Source: Eubacterium sp. (GTDB lineage: Bacteria > Bacillota > Clostridia > Oscillospirales > Acutalibacteraceae). Taken from it: a stretch of DNA of 12,076 nucleotides. Where the stretch lies: NCBI GenBank assembly GCA_024696725.1, contig JAILGO010000056.1:1-12076 (forward strand). The letters run 5' to 3'. The notes below the pieces were generated by a model. It did no database searches, was not told where the DNA came from, and saw only the letters and a list, made by a program, of their open reading frames with translations. The position numbers were made by a program, and so were the translations under genes. Positions 7,054 through 12,076 of the stretch are shown one piece after another (within the stretch, counting starts at the first letter, position 1; every line of letters starts with the position of its first letter).

Positions 7054-8127
7054 TCACATTATCATATCCGCAAGCCCGAGCGCTACCGCCGCCTCAACGA
7101 CGGGTACGGCTCTCGGTACGATGCAGGGGTCGTGTCGTCCGCTTATAACAAGCGTTTCGTTTTCCATCGTTTCAAGGTTTACGCTCGGCTGAGGCCTGGC
7201 TATCGACGGAGTAGGCTTTATCGCAACGCTTACAATAAGCGGCGCGCCGCTCGTCATACCGCCGAGTATTCCGCCGTTGTTGTTTTTTAGCAGCGAAACC
7301 TTGCCGTCCTTAATCTCATAGCCGTCGTTTACCGTTTCGCCGTCAGCCTCTTTAAAGCCGAAGCCGAGACCGAACTGAACGCCCTTAACGGCGGGAATTG
7401 AAAAGAGAAGCGCGGAGAGCTTTCCCTCAACCGTATCGAAGATATTTCCTCCGAGTCCGACGGGCAGACCTATTGCGGCGCATTCGATTTCGCCGCCGAC
7501 GCTGTTTGAGCCGGCTCTGTATTTTTCAATTTCAAGGCGCATTTTTTCCTCTGCGCCTCCGTCGGTTACCGAAAAGCTTTTTGACGTCAGCGAGTCAAGC
7601 AGGGACTTATCAACGCGGTTATAATCAAACGGCGTATCCTTAACCGAGCCGATTTGCTTAATATGCGCGCCGACGGTTATTCCCCTTTCGGCTAAAAGCT
7701 GTTTAGCGACCGCGCCCGCAAAAACGAGCGGCGCGGTAAGCCTTCCGCTGAAATGTCCGCCGCCTCTTATATCGTTATTTCCGCCGTATTTTACATAAGC
7801 GGGATAATCGCTGTGGCTCGGACGCGGGACCTTAAGCATATTATCATAGTCGCCGCTTTTCGTGTTTTCGTTTTCAAAAACCGCGGCGAGCGGCGCTCCC
7901 GTTGTAACGCCGTTAAGCGTTCCCGAAAGCACGCGGGGAATATCCTTTTCATATCTTGCCGTCGCCGTTTTATCTCTTCCGGGCGCTCTGCGCTCTAAAT
8001 CCTTATATATTTTTTCGAAATCAAGCTTAAGTCCCGAGGGCAGTCCGTCGATTACGCAGCCGATTGCCTCGCCGTGACTTTCGCCGAATATACTCAGCTT
8101 AAGCTTATTTCCCGTTACAGATGACAT
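7054..8127 (-). CDS. aroC: Chorismate synthase
   Basis: A 357-residue enzyme catalysing the last shikimate step, 5-enolpyruvylshikimate-3-phosphate to chorismate, using reduced FMN as cofactor. Signatures: FGESHGEAIG (14-23) with a conserved His18, the RRAPGR segment (46-51), RPSHSDY (102-108) with His106, the RGGGHFSGR variant (121-129) of the usual RGGGRASAR motif, and SGRHDPCIVPRAVPV (329-343). The length is normal for bacterial AroC. It begins inside the 3' end of aroA, with a 23-base overlap in a different frame, behind a perfect AGGAGG. pheA follows after 10 bases, so product and consumer enzymes are made from one message. Confidence 0.97.
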   Translation of the reverse strand: MSSVTGNKLKLSIFGESHGEAIGCVIDGLPSGLKLDFEKIYKDLERRAPGRDKTATARYEKDIPRVLSGTLNGVTTGAPLAAVFENENTKSGDYDNMLKVPRPSHSDYPAYVKYGGNNDIRGGGHFSGRLTAPLVFAGAVAKQLLAERGITVGAHIKQIGSVKDTPFDYNRVDKSLLDSLTSKSFSVTDGGAEEKMRLEIEKYRAGSNSVGGEIECAAIGLPVGLGGNIFDTVEGKLSALLFSIPAVKGVQFGLGFGFKEADGETVNDGYEIKDGKVSLLKNNNGGILGGMTSGAPLIVSVAIKPTPSIARPQPSVNLETMENETLVISGRHDPCIVPRAVPVVEAAVALGLADMIM

Positions 8128-9316
8128 TAGCTTTTCCTCCTATTGCACAGAAATCCCTGAAAAAGCCGGGGTAGGATTTATTTATACTCTGCGCGTCGGT
8201 TATTACCGTTTCCCCCTCAGCCGCAAGCGCCGCAACGCTGAACGCCATAACTATCCTGTGGTCGTTACAGCCGTCGAGCTCCGCTCCGCGCGGCGTACCG
8301 CCCTCTATTATCATTCCGTCGGGCGTTTCTTCGGCGTTTATTCCCATTTTCTTAAGGTTTGTTACTACGCTGTTGATTCTGTCGGACTCCTTAATTCTGA
8401 GCCGCTCAGCGCCCGTTATAACCGTTTTACCCTCAGCGTAAGCCGCAAGCGCCGCAAGGGCGGGAACGGTATCGGGAATATCGCTTACGTCAAGCTCTGA
8501 GGCGTGAAGAAGCGATTTATTTATTTTTACGCAGCCGCCGTTTATTTCAATATCCGCGCCGAAGCGCTTTAACGCGTTGATTATCTCTTTATCGCCCTGA
8601 GCGGAATTAAGGTTAACGCCCTCAAGCTCAAGCGTACCCGTCAGCGCGCCGCCGACGAGGAAGAACGCCGCCTGCGACCAGTCGCCTTCGATTTCATATC
8701 TGCATTTTTTATAGCTCTGGTTTCCCTTAACGAGCCAGCCCGAAGGCGTTTTATCGGCATACACGCCGAAGCGCTCCATAGTATTAAGCGTCATATCGAC
8801 GTAGGGCGCGGACTGAAGCGGCGAGGTAAGTCTTATTTCGCTGTCGCCGTCAAGAAGCGGGAGAGCGAAAAGCAGACCGCTTATATACTGCGAGCTTATA
8901 TCGCCTCTCAGCTCGTACACGCCGCTTTTAAGCCTTCCGCTGACGGTCAGCGGGAGCGTACCGCCGTACTCACAGCTTACGCCGTGAGCGGGAAGGAGCC
9001 TTAAGTATTCGCCGATTGGTCGTTCGGGTAATCTTCCGCGTCCCGTAAAGGTAACCGTTTTTCCGAGCGCCGAGGCAACGGGGATTAAAAACCGTAAGGT
9101 CGAGCCCGATTCGCCGCAGTTGATTATTTCTTTATTCTCTCTCAGCGCTTCAAGAGCGCTTCGCGTTGCGTTTATATCGTCGGAGTCCGCTCTTCCGATT
9201 AGCTCGGCTCCTCCGGAAAGGAAGGAACAGATTTCCGCCCTGTGAGCGTCGGACTTCGAGAGCGGCAGCTTAAGCGTGCCTTTCAGGACCGACGGCGTTA
9301 TAATCACTCTGCTCAT
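8105..9316 (-). CDS. aroA: 5-enolpyruvylshikimate-3-phosphate synthase (EPSPS)
   Basis: A 403-residue two-domain enzyme joining shikimate-3-phosphate and phosphoenolpyruvate. Motifs: LPLSKSDAHRA (17-27) with Lys21, NCGESGSTLRF (66-76), RLPERPIG (95-102), SSQYISGLL (141-149), SDIPDTVPA (278-286), RIKESDRI (307-314), NDHRIVMAF (351-359) and INKSYPGFF (378-386) with Lys380. The glyphosate/PEP loop differs from the class I NAGTAMRP sequence, suggesting a class II-like enzyme. An in-frame TTG at 9353-9355 would add 13 residues, but it has no ribosome binding site. The ATG at 9314-9316 gives the typical MSRVIITP N-terminus, and it follows the aroB stop after a single base (TAG-T-ATG), so translation is probably coupled to aroB. 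Confidence 0.96.
   Translation of the reverse strand: MSRVIITPSVLKGTLKLPLSKSDAHRAEICSFLSGGAELIGRADSDDINATRSALEALRENKEIINCGESGSTLRFLIPVASALGKTVTFTGRGRLPERPIGEYLRLLPAHGVSCEYGGTLPLTVSGRLKSGVYELRGDISSQYISGLLFALPLLDGDSEIRLTSPLQSAPYVDMTLNTMERFGVYADKTPSGWLVKGNQSYKKCRYEIEGDWSQAAFFLVGGALTGTLELEGVNLNSAQGDKEIINALKRFGADIEINGGCVKINKSLLHASELDVSDIPDTVPALAALAAYAEGKTVITGAERLRIKESDRINSVVTNLKKMGINAEETPDGMIIEGGTPRGAELDGCNDHRIVMAFSVAALAAEGETVITDAQSINKSYPGFFRDFCAIGGKANVICNGK
8136..8141 (-). promoter_or_regulatory. Consensus ribosome binding site of aroC inside aroA
   Basis: A perfect AGGAGG on the minus strand, eight bases before the aroC ATG (8125-8127), lying within the last codons of aroA. It supports independent strong initiation of aroC despite the 23-base gene overlap. 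Confidence 0.85.
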
Positions 9317-9317
9317 A

Positions 9318-10367
9318 CTATACACCGAAGAAACCGGCGAGCTTTTCGTTTTCAACGGGGTGAATATACCCGTCGCCGATATTCTTTATTAAAATAAGCT
9401 TTATACCGTCTGAGCCGCGTTTTTTGTCCGAACTCATAGCGCTCACAATATCGCAAAGCGCGTTTTCGTCGGCAGTCTTAAGAGCAAGCTTTTTAAGCAC
9501 TTTTTCAATTCTGTCGGCGCAGCCGCTTTCGGTAAGTCCGTTTTTCTCGGCGGCGCGGCAGATAAGGAGCATACCTATACCGACCGCCTCGCCGTGAGTT
9601 ATATCCTTAAAGCCGTGAAGCTTCTCTATCGCGTGGCCTGCGGTATGGCCGAAATTAAGCAGGGCGCGCTCGCCCTTTTCCTTTTCGTCGCGCTCGACGA
9701 CTTCCGCTTTAAGCGAAACGCATTCGTAGATAATATCCCCGATAATATCCTCAGGCTCTTCGTTTTCTATTTTTTCAAAAAGGCTTCTGCTTTTTATACA
9801 TCCCATTTTAACCGCCTCAGCCATTCCGTCGCTGAAATAGTGCGGCGGCAGGGTTTCAAGCGTAAGCGGGTCGATAAGCACGAGCGAGGGCTGATGAAAG
9901 GCGCCGACAAGGTTTTTACCCTCTTTTAAATCTACGGCGGTTTTTCCGCCGACCGAGCTGTCAACCTGCGCTAAAAGCGAGGTCGGAAGCTGTACGAAGT
10001 CTATGCCTCTCAGGTATATCGCTGCGGCAAAGCCTGCCATATCGCCGCAAACGCCGCCTCCGAGCGCAACGACGAGGTCGCTTCGGGTGAACTTATTCTC
10101 CGCGAGAAAAGCGACAAGCTTTAATACGGTATCCGTAGTTTTGGATTCCTCTCCCGCGGGATAGATAAATTCCGATACCTTAAAGCCCGAGCGTTCAAGC
10201 CCGCCGCATACCGCGTCGCCGTAAAGCGGAAACACGTTAGTATCGCTTACCACGCATACCTTTTCGGCAGAGGTTATATTATTAATGTAATCACCGCAGG
10301 AGGAAAGTATACCCTTTTCAATAAGAATTTTATATCCGCTCCCTGCGTTAACCGAAAGCTTTTTCAT
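9318..10367 (-). CDS. aroB: 3-dehydroquinate synthase
   Basis: A 349-residue NAD- and metal-dependent enzyme converting DAHP to 3-dehydroquinate, the second shikimate step. Motifs: the NAD-binding GGGVCGDMAGFAAA (103-116), YLRGIDFVQLPTSLLAQVDS (118-137) leading to SVGGKTAVD (138-146), KNLVGAFHQP (151-160), MAEAVK (182-187) with Glu184, NFGHTAGHAIE (238-248) and HGEAVGIGM (258-266). Glu184, one of the NFGHTAGHA histidines and His258 are the candidate metal ligands. The frame stays open upstream to another ATG at 10463, but those 32 residues come from AT-rich DNA (Tyr-, Asn- and Ile-rich) that holds the promoter and have no place in the family. The ATG at 10365-10367 gives a normal N-terminus and has a GGTGA site four bases before it. 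First gene of the aro-pheA operon. Confidence 0.96.
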   Translation of the reverse strand: MKKLSVNAGSGYKILIEKGILSSCGDYINNITSAEKVCVVSDTNVFPLYGDAVCGGLERSGFKVSEFIYPAGEESKTTDTVLKLVAFLAENKFTRSDLVVALGGGVCGDMAGFAAAIYLRGIDFVQLPTSLLAQVDSSVGGKTAVDLKEGKNLVGAFHQPSLVLIDPLTLETLPPHYFSDGMAEAVKMGCIKSRSLFEKIENEEPEDIIGDIIYECVSLKAEVVERDEKEKGERALLNFGHTAGHAIEKLHGFKDITHGEAVGIGMLLICRAAEKNGLTESGCADRIEKVLKKLALKTADENALCDIVSAMSSDKKRGSDGIKLILIKNIGDGYIHPVENEKLAGFFGV

Positions 10368-10401
10368 AACGTCACCGTAATTGCATAATAATTCATTATA
10401 T

Positions 10402-10430
10402 ATAATAATATATAAATTATAATAAGTCAA
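10402..10430 (-). promoter_or_regulatory. Probable sigma-70/SigA promoter of the aroB-aroA-aroC-pheA operon
   Basis: On the minus strand TTGACT (10425-10430) is separated by 17 bases from TATTAT (10402-10407), close to the housekeeping consensus with ideal spacing. It lies in a markedly AT-rich stretch (about 10380-10470), with further A/T tracts upstream of the -35 that could act as an UP-like element. Transcription would start near 10395, leaving a leader of about 28 bases before the aroB ATG. That is too short for a T-box, a leader-peptide attenuator or a riboswitch, so phenylalanine control probably acts through the PheA ACT domain or through a protein repressor. Confidence 0.65.
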
Positions 10431-10490
10431 ATTATAATTAGTTATGTAATAATTATTTAACATTATATTTTTCCGCTCAATCGCGACTAG

Positions 10491-10690
10491 GGCGCGGCGC
10501 CGTGCCGTAAGCTATGACAATCCCTCAGTCGGCTGCGCCGACAGCTCCTCACGGGAGCCCGTCCCCTTTGTCACCTTTGGTGACATTTCCCCGCACTGCG
10601 GGGAATCGCCCTTTACACAGGGGAGCCCGTTTTGGAAAGGCGCGTTCACCGTCCGCGCGGATTTTTCACTCTGTGATACACCGTGGCGTA
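10491..10690. repeat. GC-rich intergenic element made of stacked palindromes
   Basis: About 200 non-coding bases hold consecutive inverted repeats: 10491-10506 (16-base palindrome with one G/T pair); 10528-10533 with 10537-10542 (GTCGGC/GCCGAC); 10544-10548 with 10554-10558; 10569-10575 with 10579-10585 (TGTCACC/GGTGACA); 10587-10595 with 10597-10605 (TTCCCCGCA/TGCGGGGAA); 10640-10644 with 10654-10658; and 10666-10669 with 10673-10676. The composition differs sharply from the AT-rich promoter next to it. From memory, similar GC-rich blocks with GTCGGC..GCCGAC and ACACAGGGGAG segments occur as dispersed intergenic repeats in Ruminococcaceae and related genomes, so this is probably one copy of a multi-copy, non-autonomous element. 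No transposase or clear target-site duplication is visible. Short frames on both strands here (about 62 and 70 codons) look spurious. Between the terminator and the aroB promoter this is the only content. Confidence 0.6.
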
Positions 10691-10720
10691 AAAAAGGCAC
10701 TGCCGAAGCAGTGCCTTTTT
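10690..10720. terminator. Strong intrinsic terminator after the small acidic protein gene
   Basis: A near-perfect hairpin: the AAAAAGGCACTGC arm (10691-10703), a CGAA loop (10704-10707) and the GCAGTGCCTTTTT arm (10708-10720). On the minus strand the stem ends in TTTTTT, seven bases past the stop of the 54-residue gene. The symmetric A and T flanks let it work in both directions. It separates the surface protein unit from the aro operon. Confidence 0.9.
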
Positions 10721-10726
10721 ATTTAA

Positions 10727-10891
10727 TTAATCGCCGAATATATCATTGTTATTATAGTCGCCGCCGGAGTTGCCGAGAGTGATATCATAGATATCGTCGT
10801 CTTCTCTGTCGCCGCTATCCGTGAAAACCGAATTGTACGGAAGTCTGTATTTACGCAATTCAAGACTCGGCGTACTGTAAGATTTCTTCAT
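10727..10891 (-). CDS. Small acidic protein of 54 residues, function unknown
   Basis: A short gene starting at ATG (10889-10891) with GGAGGT ten bases upstream and ending in TAA seven bases before a strong terminator. The protein begins MKKSYSTPSLELRKYRLPY, continues with a TDSGDREDDDIYD acidic patch, and ends in a Gly-, Asn- and Asp-rich tail finishing IFGD. There is no signal peptide, membrane segment or Cys. The N-terminal basic/amphipathic half and the acidic tail after a Ser-Gly resemble a loose class of 50-60-residue proteins (MKK-Y-x-P-x-(L/I)-E-(L/V) openings, then a T-x-SG step) that I recall in gut Clostridia and Bacteroidetes without known function. It lies 20 bases downstream of a large surface protein gene and probably shares its transcript. 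Possible roles are a chaperone or partner of that protein, or a precursor peptide. None is shown. Confidence 0.72.
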   Translation of the reverse strand: MKKSYSTPSLELRKYRLPYNSVFTDSGDREDDDIYDITLGNSGGDYNNNDIFGD

Positions 10892-10901
10892 GAGCTATTC
10901 T

Positions 10902-10907
10902 ACCTCC
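10902..10907 (-). promoter_or_regulatory. Ribosome binding site of the 54-residue protein gene
   Basis: GGAGGT on the minus strand, ten bases before the ATG at 10889-10891, located in the 20-base gap after the surface protein stop. It is the main evidence that the short frame is a real gene. Confidence 0.75.
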
Positions 10908-10911
10908 GAAT

Positions 10912-12076
10912 TTACATCTGCTGAGTATCGTCTGCTAAATCGGAGTAAATAGTCTTCTGAACTGTCTTTCCGCCTTCGGTCGTCTTATAGGTTACGAAGG
11001 TTCTGTATCTTACTCTTAAGGTCCTGCCGGCGAAGTTTGCTCTGTTAACGGATACGTTGATGTTTCCGTACTGAGCGCTCTTCGTGTAACCGAGTCTGTA
11101 AGCGCCGCTGAGGTTTGCGTAATTAGCGATTGTAAGGTCGTCAGCTGTGATATTCTCATTTCCGAGATACATAAGGATACCGCTCGATACGATAGCGCTG
11201 TTGCCCTCGGGCAGCCACTGCTTACCGTACATTGTGAACTTGCTGTTCGTAAGAACAAGCTCATCCTTAACGGTTGTTCTTGCGCTCTGGAGGATGAAGC
11301 TATCGCTGATAGCCTGCTCGTAATCAGTATCAGACTCGTAGAGAACGATTACGGAATCGCTAATCGGGAAGAAGTTGTATTCGCTTGCGTCGTCAAGTCT
11401 GAACGGGATTTCCGTATTATAAGCATCCTCGGAATAGCTGCTTCTTGCCGCTGACCATGTTTCAAAGTCAACGTCCTCAAGGAAGGTCATAGCATAGAGC
11501 TCTCCGCCGATTGAAACGCCGGCTTTCTTTTCAAGCTCTGTCTCTTCGCCGTTGATATAAACTTTACCCGGATTCGGTCTTGCGACTCTACCTGTTTCAA
11601 CAAGGTCTTCGGGAACGATATGAACCTTGCCTGCGAACGGAACCTCAAGCTCCGTAGTAGCGTCACGGCTTGCGTTATAAATGTTAATAGTGAGCATTTC
11701 GCCCTCGGACATTGTCGTCTCGTACTGTGCCGTTACAACCATATCCTTAGTAACTTCAACGGTTTCGTTAGCCTTGTTATAGCCTGTAAGGTTATAGAAC
11801 GCATAGCTCGGAGGAGTGATTTCCTTCGGAGTGCTGCCGTCGCCGTAGTCAAGTGCAACGGAGGTCGTTCCGTAAACTACGGAAGCACCCGGCTGTACGT
11901 ACTCAACAGCGTATACGTGGTTAAGGTTATCGTTGAATACTACCTTGTAGCCTGCCTGAGCAGTGCCGTCGCCGTAAGCCGTGCCCTCTGTGATTTCGGT
12001 ATCGCCGATTACTACGAAGTCGAAGGTTGTCATTGTACCCATTCTCGTAGGAGTATGGTTCTTAACGGTTCTTGAT
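10912..12076 (-). CDS. C-terminal part of a large probable extracellular/surface protein (partial)
   Basis: The frame is open to the right edge, giving 387 residues before TAA (10912-10914). The internal ATG at 12040-12042 has no ribosome binding site and is not a likely start, so the N-terminus lies outside the window. The composition is rich in Thr, Ser, Asn, Asp, Tyr and Val, almost lacks Cys, and is beta-strand rich, typical of secreted repeat proteins. Fragment residues about 43-118 (GYKVVFNDNL ... VTAQYE) resemble an InlB B-repeat/Listeria-Bacteroides repeat (Flg_new-like) domain. The last 120 residues form another beta domain ending ..RVRYRTFVTYK.. and TIYSDLADD, a pattern I associate with C-terminal domains of clostridial cell-surface proteins. 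No LPXTG motif, membrane anchor, SLH or dockerin is present at this end, so attachment, if any, must be through the missing part. The function is unknown; adhesion or glycan contact is a guess. Confidence 0.72.
   Translation of the reverse strand, partial: SRTVKNHTPTRMGTMTTFDFVVIGDTEITEGTAYGDGTAQAGYKVVFNDNLNHVYAVEYVQPGASVVYGTTSVALDYGDGSTPKEITPPSYAFYNLTGYNKANETVEVTKDMVVTAQYETTMSEGEMLTINIYNASRDATTELEVPFAGKVHIVPEDLVETGRVARPNPGKVYINGEETELEKKAGVSIGGELYAMTFLEDVDFETWSAARSSYSEDAYNTEIPFRLDDASEYNFFPISDSVIVLYESDTDYEQAISDSFILQSARTTVKDELVLTNSKFTMYGKQWLPEGNSAIVSSGILMYLGNENITADDLTIANYANLSGAYRLGYTKSAQYGNINVSVNRANFAGRTLRVRYRTFVTYKTTEGGKTVQKTIYSDLADDTQQM

Noticed and set aside
9317..9355. TTG start adding 13 residues to AroA
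   Set aside because: There is no ribosome binding site before it, and the extension overlaps aroB. The ATG one base after the aroB stop gives the family N-terminus.
10368..10463. N-terminal extension of AroB by 32 residues
   Set aside because: It is translated from AT-rich promoter DNA and is Tyr/Asn/Ile-rich with no counterpart in the family. The ATG at 10367 gives the normal AroB N-terminus.
10491..10690. CRISPR array, tRNA or riboswitch
   Set aside because: The palindromes differ from one another and are unevenly spaced, no cloverleaf can be drawn, and no known riboswitch core was recognised. The aroB leader is also too short to include this block if the mapped promoter is right.
10512..10726. 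Short overlapping frames on both strands (62 and 70 codons) between the terminator and the aroB promoter
   Set aside because: They are built from the palindromic repeat and the terminator arms, are rich in Pro, Arg and Ser, and have no ribosome binding site. They are typical spurious repeat-derived calls.
12040..12042. ATG as the start of the right-edge surface protein
   Set aside because: No Shine-Dalgarno sequence precedes it, no signal peptide follows, and the frame stays open to the window edge. The gene is partial.

Overview
The window looks like a chromosomal segment from an anaerobic gut or rumen Firmicute, probably a Clostridia member of the Oscillospiraceae/Ruminococcaceae type. This is inferred from three things: clostridial-style variants of the chorismate synthase and galactokinase motifs, strong AGGAGG-like ribosome binding sites, and a GC-rich multi-hairpin intergenic element of a kind I associate with these genomes. 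Nothing in the window fixes the species. No rRNA, tRNA, CRISPR array, transposase or phage gene was seen.

Layout. At the left edge a short membrane-protein tail on the + strand (1-144) converges on a minus-strand gene across a strong bidirectional terminator (about 146-186). Every other confident gene is on the minus strand, so transcription runs from high to low coordinates. At the right edge is the 3' part of a large probable surface protein (10912-12076). It is followed by a 54-residue acidic small protein (10727-10891) and a strong hairpin terminator (10691-10720). Next come about 200 bases of stacked GC-rich palindromes (10491-10690) and then an AT-rich promoter region (about 10380-10470).

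That promoter drives a tightly packed gene string: aroB, aroA, aroC, pheA, a VTT-domain (TVP38/DedA-like) membrane protein, and galactokinase. After slightly larger gaps come a diacylglycerol-kinase-family lipid kinase and an 859-residue secreted GH39-like glycoside hydrolase with carbohydrate-binding-like domains. AroB makes 3-dehydroquinate. AroA and AroC carry out the last two steps to chorismate, and the bifunctional PheA takes chorismate through prephenate to phenylpyruvate, so the first half of the string is a shikimate-to-phenylalanine unit. The second half is unrelated by pathway: membrane, galactose, lipid and glycan functions. It probably shares transcripts by readthrough.

Three start codons need care. 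Galactokinase, aroA and aroB can each be extended upstream in frame, but the ribosome binding sites and family N-termini favour the shorter ATG starts given here. The region is mostly conserved metabolism, and I found no convincing new multi-gene system. The items most worth a second look are the 54-residue small protein behind the surface protein, the palindrome-array element, the divergent GH39-like enzyme, and the non-aromatic genes attached to the aro-pheA operon.
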